DNA from: Cyprinodon diabolis
Lineage: Eukaryota; Chordata; Actinopteri; Cyprinodontiformes; Cyprinodontidae
Direction: 5' to 3'
Length of the DNA: 64,000 nucleotides
Assembly (NCBI GenBank): GCA_030533445.1
Contig: CM060080.1
Location: 24,314,552 to 24,378,551 of the forward strand
Shown here: positions 48,601 through 58,889 of the stretch, in pieces
Numbering within the stretch: position 1 is the stretch's first letter
Layout of the letters: the number at the start of each line of letters is the position of its first letter
Position numbers and translations under genes: made by a program
Notes under the pieces: generated by a model
The model's input: only the letters and a program-made list of their open reading frames with translations
Databases searched by the model: none
What the model was told of the DNA's origin: nothing

Positions 48601-49915
48601 CAAGCAAGGAGATTGTGGAAATAATCAAAAATTTTTTATGCTTATGAGCATTTCCTAATATGCTCCATATGATTTCAGTGGGTACCAGTTTAAAAACAAA
48701 ATGCACTATTATTGCAAGCGAAATAGGTTTTAACTTCAGGTTGGATAGAATTGTGCAGCGGAAGAAATAGTTAACATTGTTTTTATTATAAAATAAATAT
48801 ATAAAATCCAGGTAATTTGTATTCAAATCTGTTTACTCTGAACACCGTCTTATGAAACTGGTTTATGAAGGTCTTGTAGATTTGTTAAAGAATATACGTT
48901 AATAAAAGGCAGCAAAAAGACCAAGCAACATGAACACTGTGACTTTGAGGAGAGTTTTAAAGCAGGATCAGGTCAATTGATCTTTCTTTAATATATCAAG
49001 AAATTGCCTAAACACGAATGCACAATCTATATAGAGAAGCAGATGAGAGGCCACCTATACAGAAATGCAATGCTCAGGAGGGAAAATATTTTGGAGACAT
49101 ATCTCTACAGAGAACAACAAAATGCTTCTATTACAAAGAAGACATAAATACAAATGTTCATTTTTTCTTACCACTTCAAACGTCAGATCCACAAAAACTG
49201 TCCATCAAATAAAACATCACTGTACAGATTTTTCTGACTATAACACTAAAAAGGAAAATCATCTCTACTTTTCCTACTTACCAATTTTCATCACAATTCT
49301 GACCAACCTCACAGCTATTCTCAGAAACATTGCAAGCAATGATGCGTGGAGAACAAGCTGTAGGAAGCAGGGTTACCAGAACAAAATTATGTTATTTTGT
49401 TCATGCAGCTGTAAGATAAAAAAAAAAAATTCACTTCTTGTAGAGCATGTAGCAACCTTAACTAAAACCAGCCCTCCATCTAACAGGTCTGAGATTCCTA
49501 AGTCTGCAGAATATGAGAGAACAGCTTCTGGTCGAACTGTTAAAGCTGGAGTCAAAAAGTTCCCGTCTAGCTTCTGACAGCGTTTTTCCAATTGATGCTT
49601 CCCTCTTTAGATAGTAAAATGGTCAATAAGTAACCTAAGTGGTACCTATGTTTCATAGCCCATTACTTGTTAACATCTGCTAAGTCTTCATTTCACAATT
49701 TGCTCTTGGTGGGAAAACCAGAGAAGTTTTAGAGACTATAAATAGTAATTTCCAAGGATGATGTTTTATAGGAATGTTTATATATAGGAATTCTGAACTG
49801 AAACTTTAGTGAGCAGAAAATCTTTTACCCCGACTGGTCTTTATCTTCCCATTGATGATTTTTCAGATTTTATTAGAAGGATCTGTTAAATCATCTGTTA
49901 TCCTTGGCTGACCGC
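45620..49915. other. Intergenic, no supportable gene
   Basis: No spliced or intact coding sequence recognised. It includes the homopolymer G tract at 47452..47475. A 170-codon plus-strand frame at 49065..49577 has no recognised motifs and a Lys/Thr-rich, low-complexity character. Confidence 0.45.
47452..47475 (+). repeat. Uninterrupted poly(G) tract of 24
   Basis: Read directly. An unusually long G homopolymer in AT-rich surroundings. Confidence 0.9.
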
Positions 49916-49919
49916 TGCA

Positions 49920-50530
49920 TGCCGGACCTGGAAAGATGAAGCAAAAGCAAGGTTTATGTATATGGCACATTTTAATGGCAACACCATTCAAAGTGCTGTA
50001 CTTGGAAAAGAAGAAAAGGAAAGTAAATTACAGTGGCATAAATTATTTGCAGCACAACTAATTAAATATAACAAATTATTATTATACTAAAAAGAAAGGT
50101 TACAGTAATAAAAAAGAAGGAAAGGACTAAAAGATTTAAAAATTCTGTTCAGACAGCACAGACAAAGGCCATGCTAAAATTTATAAACCCTAACTTTTTC
50201 AAACCCATTACAAAGCAACTAATGGTTTAATTGCTTTCACTGTTTTCTTTTGGTCAGTTCCAGACTTGTGGAGCATAAAAACCAAAAGATTCTTCTCCAT
50301 GTTGGGTTCTGTAGAGTAAATTTGAGCCAGAAGACCTGAGAGATCTGGGTGGTTGATACATTGACAGCAAGAATAAAATGTATTTTTGAGCTAAGTCATT
50401 CAGCGATCTAATCACTAAGTATTTTAAAATCTGTTTTGTGAGATAAAGGGAGCCAGTTTATTGACTTCAGAAGTGGAATGGTGTGCTACACTTTATTTGA
50501 TTTAATCCTAGAGAAGTTCTTCGGGTGATA
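49920..50530 (+). mobile_element. Retroelement 3'-UTR-like remnant
   Basis: Begins GCAAAAGCAAGGTTTATGTA, a form of the TTTATTTGTATAGCAC box common in fish retroelement tails. It continues with long AT-rich text and a CTTCTCCATGTTGGGTTCTG segment. No coding remains seen. Confidence 0.35.
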
Positions 50531-50899
50531 AAAGGCCGACTTTGTTACTTTCATTTTGTGCCCTTTAGTTTCAGGTCTGAGTCCATCCCTACATCCATTA
50601 TGTGAATCTAATTGGTGCATTAAAGCTTTATTAACTGAAGTTGTGTGCTTTTTTTTAGAGCTCTGCCTTTGATAAAAAAAATAGGACTCGCTCTGTCTGG
50701 GACTTTTTTTTTTTTTTGCAAGCCCAGAATGAAGGAGCCTAATGTGGAATCTAAATAGCTAATGCCTAGTATTGAACCCAATGAGATACAGCCTGACAGG
50801 CCTGCTGCTGAGCCATAACCATCACACCTGGAGAGCATCAGTTGATCAGCAATAGCAGCAAGTATATAAGCATAGACCTTTTGCTGCATGCTGTCAGAT

Positions 50900-51560
50900 T
50901 ATGGGAACATCCATGCAATAACACTTCTGAAAAGCCTGTTCAAGTTACTGGATTTTCAGGTTTTACCACAGCACCATTATCAGGTTTCCTGTGATAACTG
51001 ATGAGTGATTCATCTCCTAAGCTAACCTTGAGCATTTATATTTATATTAAATTCTGTTCTTGCTGCAGAGTTCATGCTTGGACCTATAAAGCTCATTATA
51101 GACATTTAGGTATGAAGTTATTACAGATACATTAAAGTAATTTCATATTAGTAATCATATTGTTCTTGAATGCTTATAGCTGGTTAATTTCTGTATAGGA
51201 AAAAAAGAGAAGGTATATCAGCTGAGTCAAACAGGGTTCAATTTAAGGCCTTCAAATAAGTCACAAACTATTTACTTCAGCAATTACTTTAGGTTTTTGT
51301 CTTTAAATCATCTTGATGTATCTTTACTACACTTTAATCTTCCATTAGTGTCTGCATCAACAGATTAAACAATCTCACCTTCCTTATGTCATTCAATACA
51401 AGGCCATGTAAATGTAAGTTTGTGTCACACATGTAACCTACTATTTTTGTGGGAAATAGAAATGTTTTCATAGTAACCCTGAAAAAAAAAAACAAAAAAA
51501 ACAATCATCTCAGGTCACATTATAATATATTTATATTTAAAAAAAATCTTCTTCACCCAC
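50900..51560. other. Intergenic, nothing recognised
   Basis: AT-rich, with no motif-supported frames. Confidence 0.45.
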
Positions 51561-51564
51561 TGCA

Positions 51565-51800
51565 GGCGGTCTCCCCCCTTCTTTATTCCAAGACTGGGTA
51601 CTCTACCAGAGGCCTGGGAGCTTGAGGATTCTACACATTATCTTTGCTGTTCCTAGAGCTGCACTTTTCTAGAATGAGATGTCTGATATATTTCGAGGTA
51701 ACCAATCCTCAAGTTTGAGGGTCACTGCCCCGAGGGCTCCAATGACCACAGGTACCACTGATCAAGGTTTTCTCCAGCTCTCCCCTCGTATTTCTGTAGT
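51565..51800 (-). mobile_element. Rex6/R4-like LINE 3' end, inverted and diverged copy
   Basis: The complement aligns in order with the 3' coding end of the copies at 53.7 and 54.2 kb: GGGGAGAGCTGGAGAAAA, GTGGTCATTGGAGCCCTCGG, GGAACAGCAAAGATAATG, then CTCAAGCTCCCAGGCCTCTG and TAGAG. It is broken by small indels. It is followed by the large TA array. Confidence 0.65.
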
Positions 51801-51801
51801 T

Positions 51802-51889
<88 letters not shown>

Positions 51890-52046
51890 TACATATGTAT
51901 ACATATATATATACATATATATATATATATGTATATATATATCTATACATATATATATATGTATAGATATATATATATGTATATATATGTATATATACAT
52001 ATATACTCATGGGCTGGAAGTCCCAAGATATATATATATATATATA
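51800..52046. repeat. Long interrupted (TA)n array
   Basis: Mostly TA with GTA and CATA interruptions. A short piece reading ACTCATGGGCTGGAAGTCCC (about 52005..52024) is embedded in it. Confidence 0.9.
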
Positions 52047-53651
52047 CAGTGGGGCAAAAAAGTATTTAGTCAGCCACCAATAGTGCAAGTTCTCCCACTT
52101 AAAAAGATGAGAGAGGCCGGTAATTTTCATCATAGATATACCTCAACTATGAGAGACAAAATGAGAAAAAAAAATCCAGAAAATCACATTGTCTGATTTT
52201 TAAAGAATTTATTTGCAAAATATGGTGGAAAATAAGTATTTGGTCAGTTACAAACAAGCAAGATTCCTGGCTCTCACAGACCTGTAACTTCTTCTGTAAG
52301 AGGCTCCTCAGTCCTCCACTCATTACCTTCATTAATGGCACCTGTTTGAACCCGTTATCAGTATAAAAGACACCTGTCCACAACCTCAAACAGTCACACT
52401 CTAAACTCCACCATGGTCAAAACTAGAGAGCTGTCAAAGGACACCCGAAACAAAATTATAGACCTGCACCAGGCTGGGAAGTCTGAATCTGCAATAGGTA
52501 AACAGCTTGGTGTGAAGAAATCAACTGTGGGATCAATTATTAGAAAATGGAAAACATACAAGACCACTGGTAATCTTACTCGATCTGGGGCTCCATGCAA
52601 GATCTCACCCCGTGGGGTCAAAATGATCACAAGAACGGAGAGTAAAAATCCCAGAACCACACGGGGGGACCTAGTGAATGACCTGCAGAGAGCTGGGACC
52701 AAAGTAACAAAGGCTACCATCAGTAACACACTACGCCGCCAGGGACTCAAATCCTGCAGTGCCAGACGTGTCCCCCTGCTTAAGCCAGTACATGTCAAGG
52801 CCCGTCTCAAGTTTGCTAGAGAGCATTTGGATGATCCAGACGATGACTGGGAGAATATCATATGGTCAGATGAAACCAAAATAGAACTTTTTGGTAAAAA
52901 CTCTACTCGTCGTGTTTGGAGGAGAGAGAATGCTGAGTTGCATCCAAAGAACACCATACCTACAGTGAAGCATGGGGGTGGAAACATCATGCTTTGGGGC
53001 TGTTTTTCTGCTAAGGGACCAGGACGACTGATCCGTGTGAAGGAAAGAATGAATGGGGCCATGTATCGTCACATTTTGAGTGAAAACCTCCTTCCATCAG
53101 CAAGGGCATTGAAGATGAAACGTGGCTGGGTCTTTCAGCATGACAATGATCCCAAACACACCGCCCGGGTAACGAAGGAGTGGCTTCGTAAGAAGCATTT
53201 CAAGGTCCTGGAGTGGCCTAGCCAGTCTCCAGATCTCACCCCCATAGAAAATCTGTGGAGGGAGTTGAAAATCCGTGTTGCCCAGCGACAGCCCCAGAAC
53301 ATCACTGCTCTAGAGGAGATCTGCATGGAGGAATGGGCCAAAATACCAGCAACAGTGTGTGAAAACCTTGTGAAGACTTACAGAAAATGTTTGATCTCTG
53401 TCATTGTCAACAAAGGGTATATAACAAAGTATTGAGATGAACTTTTGTTATTGACCAAATACTTATTTTCCACCATATTTTGCAAATAAATTCTTTAAAA
53501 ATCAGACAATGTGATTTTCTGGATTTTTTTTTCTCATTTTGTCTCTCATAGTTGAGGTATATCTAGGATGAAAATTGCTGGGCTCTCTCATCTTTTTAAG
53601 TGGGAGAACTTGCACTATTGGTGGCTGACTAAATACTTTTTTGCCTCACTG
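52047..53651 (+). mobile_element. Complete Tc1/mariner transposon, 1605 bp
   Basis: Terminal inverted repeats of about 200 bp (52047..52246 and 53452..53651) begin CAGTGGGGCAAAAAAGTATT on the left and CAGTGAGGCAAAAAAGTATT on the right and are nearly identical. TA dinucleotides flank both ends, as expected for Tc1 insertion into a TA repeat. The element holds one full-length transposase ORF. The similarity of the ends and the open frame indicate a young copy. Confidence 0.93.
52413..53435 (+). CDS. Tc1-family DD34E transposase, 340 aa, apparently intact
   Basis: Cuts and pastes the surrounding element into TA sites in the nucleus. The start ATG has an ACC ATGG context at 52413. Residues about 1-110 form the paired-like HTH DNA-binding region ([52 protein letters not shown]). 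The catalytic domain shows the first Asp in [10 protein letters not shown], the second in [12 protein letters not shown] and Glu in [10 protein letters not shown]. Exactly 34 residues lie between the second and third acidic residues. A glycine-rich [15 protein letters not shown] box is present. Length fits the family norm of about 340. No frameshift or stop. Whether it is expressed is unknown. Confidence 0.95.
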   Translation: MVKTRELSKDTRNKIIDLHQAGKSESAIGKQLGVKKSTVGSIIRKWKTYKTTGNLTRSGAPCKISPRGVKMITRTESKNPRTTRGDLVNDLQRAGTKVTKATISNTLRRQGLKSCSARRVPLLKPVHVKARLKFAREHLDDPDDDWENIIWSDETKIELFGKNSTRRVWRRENAELHPKNTIPTVKHGGGNIMLWGCFSAKGPGRLIRVKERMNGAMYRHILSENLLPSARALKMKRGWVFQHDNDPKHTARVTKEWLRKKHFKVLEWPSQSPDLTPIENLWRELKIRVAQRQPQNITALEEICMEEWAKIPATVCENLVKTYRKCLISVIVNKGYITKY

Positions 53652-53683
53652 TATATATATATCTATATATATCTTGGGACTTC

Positions 53684-53715
53684 CAGCCCATGAGTATGGG
53701 CTGGAAGTCCCAAGG
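53684..53715. repeat. Palindrome at the junction of the Rex6/R4-like copy
   Basis: GGGACTTCCAGCCCAT and its complement ATGGGCTGGAAGTCCC flank a 4-bp GAGT centre. The left arm is also the inverted counterpart of the piece at about 52005..52030 on the other side of the Tc1 element. Confidence 0.85.
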
Positions 53716-54206
53716 TCAAAATGGAAGACACCTCCTAAGGTAGTTGAGAATGACCGAGCTAAGATCCTATGGGACTTCAAGATCCAGACTGACAAACAGG
53801 TGATGGCTAACCAACCAGACATCGTGTTGATCGACAAACAGCAGAAGAAGGCAGTAGTGATAGATGTGGCAATCCCAAGCGACAGCAACATCAAGAAGAA
53901 AGAACACGAGAAGCTTGAGAAATACCAAGGGCTGAAAGAGGAGCTAGAAAAGATGTGGAAAATAAGAGCAGCAGTGGTGCCAGTGGTAATTGGAGCACTG
54001 GGGGCTGTGACCCCCAAACTGGGAGAGTGGCTACAGCAGATTCCAGGTAAAACATCAGAGGTCTCTGTCCAGAAGAGCGCAGTCCTAGGAACAGCTAAGA
54101 TACTGCGCAGAACCCTCAAACTCCCAGGCCTCTGGTAGAGGACCCGAGCTTGAGGATGACACATACCACCCCTGGAGGGGTGAGAAAACAGTTTTTTTTT
54201 ATTTAT

Positions 54207-54215
<9 letters not shown>
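53694..54215 (+). mobile_element. Rex6/R4-like LINE 3' end, copy 1 (5'-truncated)
   Basis: Encodes the C-terminal restriction-like endonuclease of an R2/R4-type LINE. The open frame 53641..54138 includes KAKILWDF-like RAKILWDFKIQTDK, PDIVLIDK..VVIDVAIP (a PD..D spacing of 14, within the family's PDX12-14D) and [15 protein letters not shown]. The 3' UTR ends GTGAGAAAACAG, then T-rich sequence and a TA tract. It is about 99% identical to copy 2 over roughly 480 bp. Confidence 0.75.
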
Positions 54216-54241
<26 letters not shown>

Positions 54242-55049
54242 CCACAGACAAATAGAAGAAGTGGCTGATATCAAAAAATCCTACCAGTGGCTGGAAAAGG
54301 CTGGACTGAAGGACAGCACAGAGGCAATAATCATGGCAGCACAAGAAGAGGCACTCAGTACAAGATCAATAGAGGCCAGGGTCTACCACACCAGGCAGGA
54401 CCCCCAATGCAGACTGTGCAAAGATGCATCTGAAACAATACAGCACATAACAGCAGGGTGGAAAATGCAGGCAGGAAGTGCATACATGGAACGCCACAAC
54501 CAGGTAGCTGTCATAGTGTACAGGAACATCTGCCATGAGTATGGGCTGGAAGTCCCAAGGTCAAAATGGAAGACACCTCCTAAGGTAGTTGAGAATGACC
54601 GAGCTAAGATCCTATGGGACTTCAAGATCCAGACTGACAAACAGGTGATGGCTAACCAACCAGACATCGTGTTGATCGACAAACAGCAGAAGAAGGCAGT
54701 AGTGATAGATGTGGCAATCCCAAGCGACAGCAACATCAAGAAGAAAGAACACGAGAAGCTTGAGAAATACCAAGGGCTGAAAGAGGAGCTAGAAAAGATG
54801 TGGAAAGTAAGAGCAGCAGTGGTGCCAGTGGTAATTGGAGCACTGGGGGCTGTGACCCCCAAACTGGGAGAGTGGCTACAGCAGATTCCAGGTAAAACAT
54901 CAGAGGTCTCTGTCCAGAAGAGCGCAGTCCTAGGAACAGCTAAGATACTGCGCAGAACCCTCAAACTCCCAGGCCTCTGGTAGAGGACCCGAGCTTGAGG
55001 ATGACACATACCACCCCACGAGGGGTGAGAAAACAGTTTTTAGTTTTTT

Positions 55050-55056
<7 letters not shown>
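54242..55056 (+). mobile_element. Rex6/R4-like LINE 3' end, copy 2 (5'-truncated)
   Basis: The open frame 54150..54983 runs through the TA tract into the element. Its zinc-finger region reads CRLCKDASETIQHITAGWK; the final ligand of the C-C-H-C set is Trp instead of the expected Cys. After that come RHNQVAVIVYRNI and the same restriction-like endonuclease as copy 1. It lies directly after the TA tract ending copy 1, in the same direction, and is followed by another TA tract. RT domain absent. Confidence 0.75.
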
Positions 55057-55093
<37 letters not shown>

Positions 55094-55096
<3 letters not shown>

Positions 55097-55380
55097 TTCA
55101 GTTCAGTTTATTTATATAGCGCCAAATTCACAACACATGTCATCTCAAGGCACTTTACAGTTCAACCAGATCATACAGTCAAATTGATACAAAGTTTTCT
55201 ATCTAAGGAAAACCAGTTGATTGCATTGACTCATTGACTCAAATACAATCCCTCACACTAAGCATGCTTGCTGCGACAGTGGAGAGGAAAAACTCCCTTT
55301 TAACAGGAAGAAACCTCCAGCAGAACCAGGCTCAGTGTGAGCGGCCATCTGCCGAGGCCGACTGGGGTTCAAGGAGACAG
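55094..55380 (+). mobile_element. Retroelement 3'-tail repeat between TA arrays
   Basis: Starts CAGTTCAGTTCAGTTTATTT and ATAGCGCC, then CATCTCAAGGCACTTTACAG, AAACTCCC, AACAGGAAGAAACCTCCAGC and CAGGCTCAGTGTGAGCGGCC. This is a very common teleost repeat block. Non-coding here. Confidence 0.6.
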
Positions 55381-55390
55381 AAGCAGAGAT

Positions 55391-55408
55391 ACATATATAT
55401 ATACATAT

Positions 55409-55497
<89 letters not shown>
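55391..55497. repeat. (TA)n microsatellite, about 105 bp
   Basis: A nearly pure TA run. Confidence 0.95.
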
Positions 55498-55499
<2 letters not shown>

Positions 55500-55500
<1 letters not shown>

Positions 55501-56280
55501 ATAGGAATTATGGCGACAGTAATGACCTAATCTTTCTGCGAATTTCATCACATTTTAGGGTGCCATCTGTTTATCTATGAACCCATTCACACTCCCATTC
55601 CAATCATCACTCATCCATCACATATTTAAGAATGCTATGATATCACCATCGTGCAGCCCCTCCCTCAGGCATCTTACCATGACATCAGGGCCTGTTGCCA
55701 GGTGGGGGGTTACTCCCTCGGCCTGGTGACTAATTAACCCACCCCTTCTTGTGGGTCAGTGAACTTAGAGCAGTAACCTTATCTAGGACCTTGAAATAGA
55801 TGCAGGCAGGTCTGATGGGATTCACTGAAGCAACCAGAGGAGAGGGAAATACAGTAGAGCAAAGCATGTGGTAATGGTCAGTTCATCTGCCTTTAGATTT
55901 GAGGGAAACAGAGTAACACTGAGGTGTGAATGATCTGGGAGGGATACACAGGAACAAAAAGATTACAGACCATGGATCAGTGTTATTATGCAGGCCTAAC
56001 TGTGGTGATGAGAACCACTCAAAGGAAGGGTTGATGGGAATTGAAGGTAAATAGTTTGCCATGAGGGATCATTGTGCTGTCCACTGAAATTAGGAGGGAA
56101 GTGTGACGTTAAGGGGCTACTAAGTACCTTAGTATTTAGCACTGCTGCCTTGTAACAAGAAGGTTCTGGGTTTGATTCCTGGCTTGGGATCTTTCTGTAT
56201 GGAGTTTGCATATTCCCCCTGTGCATGCTTCAGTTTTCTCTGGGTATTCCAGCTTCCACCCTCAATAAAGACATGACTTT
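55500..56280. other. Intergenic, no supportable gene
   Basis: Short open frames only. 56.12..56.28 kb has a tRNA-SINE-like flavour (GGTTCTGGGTTTGATTCCTG), but I cannot fix its limits. Confidence 0.4.
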
Positions 56281-56284
56281 CAAT

Positions 56285-56497
56285 AATAATAATAATTGAA
56301 CTTTATTGATCTCACATTGGAGAAATTCACTTCTGCATTTTACCCATCCCCTTGGGGAGCCGTGGGCTGCCATTGTGGGGCGCAGTTTGGGGTTAAGGGT
56401 CTTTGCCCAGAGACACAGATTGGCAGTCTCTGGGAGTGGGGCTCAAACTCAGAACCTCAGGATTCCAAGCTCTATGCCTTAACCACTAGGCCACCCT
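56285..56497 (+). mobile_element. L2-tail/SINE-like repeat
   Basis: Begins TTTATTGATCTCACATTGGA, as in L2 3' tails. It continues GGGGTTAAGGGTCTTTGCCC and ends TTAACCACTAGGCCACCCT. A related copy lies at 61115..61310. Confidence 0.6.
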
Positions 56498-56665
56498 GAA
56501 TGGTTGTTTGTCCTGTTTCTCTCTGTGTTGCCCTGCGATAGACTGGAGATCTGTCCAAGGTGTACCCCGCCTCTCGCCCATGGTAAGCTGGAGATAGGCA
56601 CCAGCATCCCAGCTGGGATAAAGTGTGATGGAAAATGGATGGATGGATGGATGGATGGATGGGTG
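56498..56665 (+). mobile_element. Non-LTR/SINE tail with (GGAT)n
   Basis: Contains TTGCCCTGCGATAGACTGGA, CAAGGTGTACCCCGCCTCTC, AGCTGGAGATAGGCACCAGC and a run of about seven GGAT units. The best preserved of the four copies in the window. Confidence 0.75.
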
Positions 56666-56669
56666 GATG

Positions 56670-58110
56670 TTAAGAAAATAAAAATAAAGAGATGATGTAT
56701 ATGAATACTCCTCAAAGAATGCTTGAACATTTGGTACATTAGTTTCGACTGCAAAACAAAAAGAATGTTGTGAAAAATGAAAGAAACCAGCTGTCATTTT
56801 AATTTTTTTGTATTCTAGCACTCCTCACCACCTATTTCCTTCCGTAAATCAAACAATCAAGAAGAAATCAAGTTATTTCAATTTGACAGATATCCACAGA
56901 TCAACTTTCTGTATGAAATGACATTTTTTTTTTCTTACAGTGGGATAGGATTTATTTCAAAATGACAGAATAAGACATTTTCTTTTTGCTCCAATTTTTT
57001 TGACAAGGACTTAACTATTTCTACCTTGTTTGTTCATTTGTGTAGATTAAAACTCTTTGATCACCGGTCACCGCTGGATGGCTCCATCCTCTTCCTCTCA
57101 AGGTACAAATCTTGTAATGTTCCGACTATCAATCTGAAAATCTCCCTGGAGCTTTAACTTTAAGTTGACAGATATCAGAAGCTGTTGATATTAAGGCTAA
57201 TTATTAAAAGGTCATGAAAAATTCGTATACAATTGACAGGAAAGTGAAATCTCACTAACAAGTAATAGCATTGACTATGAATTCAAAATAATTAGTTACC
57301 TGCATTTCCAGCAAAAGTAATTTGTGCACCTTAAAAGATTTTTCATGACCGGATGCTTCAATGTAATTTGTTTTGACTTCCATTTGACTGTGAATTGTGA
57401 GTATTTTTGAAGTAAAAGGAAACATGATACATAGCTTTCTTAAGCTTTTATGAACAATATCGGAAAAGTGAAAAAATACCGGTAATGATTTTTCCGCTGA
57501 AAGGCCAAGGATTTAAAACCCCAGGATCTTGTGGATCCTGGATAATGGGGATACGGGGGTATTCAACAGCCCATAATTCCTATTACTCTCAAATACAACT
57601 GGGACATTTATACAATTCAGTCTGGGGATAAAGTGTGCCACATCTTCAGTCCAGAAGGTTGCGGAAATAAGAACACAACACTGTTTTTTCCCTCCTTGCT
57701 ATTATTTGTTGTTTCAAAACAACAAATATCAATTCATTACTAGAGTTTAGTTAAGGAGTTGATTAATCTCTTCAATTATAGGTTAAATCAATCAATCTGA
57801 CAATCAATCAATTAACTTTGTGACCAAAGTGTTGAACATAAAATCAACATTACAGATAAAAGAATGCAAAACAACAAAACAATAAACATTTGTGAAATAA
57901 CCTACAAAATATTACATTGTGTTACTGAATCTGTAAAACCAGTCTGTGTTATATGTTTTAGGCCTGGCCCTATAAACCCCAAAGTCAGTAGTGGTACAGA
58001 TCAGGGTAGGCAATTTGTTCAAGAGCATGGTTACACTGACTTAAAAGGTCCGAAGACACCTTCTTAACCTAGCTTTAGGTTGAGATGATGGGGGTACAGT
58101 GTGAGTTTAA
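56670..58110. other. Intergenic, no supportable gene
   Basis: No recognisable exons or domain motifs on either strand. Confidence 0.45.
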
Positions 58111-58117
58111 GGAATTC

Positions 58118-58157
58118 ACATTGTACCACGAAACCCTGTGGTTTTGTGGTACAATGT
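58118..58157. repeat. Long hairpin-forming inverted repeat
   Basis: 18-bp arms (ACATTGTACCACGAAACC and GGTTTTGTGGTACAATGT, one mismatch) around a 4-bp loop. Confidence 0.85.
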
Positions 58158-58359
58158 AAGCTGTAGCTGCGTGAAGACTGCTGGCTGAAAGACGTCTGGG
58201 CTGAGGTTGAGGTCAGTTCCTTGTCGAGTTCGAGGGATATGGCCCTGAGGAGGGGTTTTAAGTATCAGCCAGTGACATCTTGGATCCTGCTCTCATTCAA
58301 GACTTTTATGACCTGCACCCTGACATTCCAGGTCTGTACAGAGCCGCACTTAATGAGGG

Positions 58360-58880
58360 GGCCGATGTCACATGCTGTGCTCCTGATTCATTCTTTTTTA
58401 TATATTTTTTCTTTTTGCCATTTTGTATCTGGCTCAGTTGTTTTTTAGCTTTTTGTTTTTTTAACTTCCTGTTTTATTTTGGTGCACTAATTTCTAGTCT
58501 CATTTCAGACTACTTCACTTCCTGGGATTCTCCTTTAATCAGCCTCACCACTTCCTCAACTGGTTCACCTGTGCTTTGTTGTCATTTGCCTTGCCTGTTT
58601 AAATCTTTCCCTATGCAGCTTTTCTTTGCCACTTTAACTTCCTGCCCTTGTGTCAAGTGTGTTCCAGCATTTATTCTACTTTGCCTCATATATATTTTTG
58701 CTCGATTTGTTTTTAACTTACTTCTGCCTACCTACATCTGCCTTTGAGTATATTTTTGCCAGTTTCTTCAACACAGTGTGATGACCTCGGTCTGTATTTA
58801 ATTTTCGTTGATATAATTTCACTGAGTCACGACTTGCATTTGAGTCCTCTTTTAGTCTCCTTGTGACAGGTGGTAAGGCC
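58360..58880 (+). mobile_element. Degraded LTR-like element
   Basis: Pyrimidine-rich text with TTCACCTGTGCTTTG, CCTGTTTAAATCTTTCCC and an end reading TTGCATTTGAGTCC ... TTGTGACAGG. It resembles the 3' ends of the blocks at 5.2..6.1 kb and 28999..29528. A 155-codon frame over 58280..58747 is hydrophobic but shows no domain. Confidence 0.4.
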
Positions 58881-58889
58881 TAACCTGAG

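Noticed and set aside
49065..49577. 170-codon plus-strand frame
   Set aside because: Low-complexity Lys/Thr-rich composition, no domain, no splice or homology support.
51679..52133. Open frames made of Tyr-Ile repeats
   Set aside because: Translations of the TA microsatellite; no protein meaning.
52394..53341. Minus-strand frames of 222 and 68 codons
   Set aside because: Antisense shadows of the intact Tc1 transposase on the plus strand.
53646..55009. Minus-strand frames of 172 and 208 codons
   Set aside because: Antisense shadows of the Rex6/R4-like endonuclease frames, which carry the recognisable motifs.
55369..55551. Tyr-Ile-rich open frame on the minus strand
   Set aside because: Same cause, a TA microsatellite.
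58280..58747. 155-codon hydrophobic plus-strand frame resembling a membrane protein
   Set aside because: Hydrophobicity follows from T-rich LTR-like DNA; no conserved motif, and the sequence resembles other repeat copies in the window.
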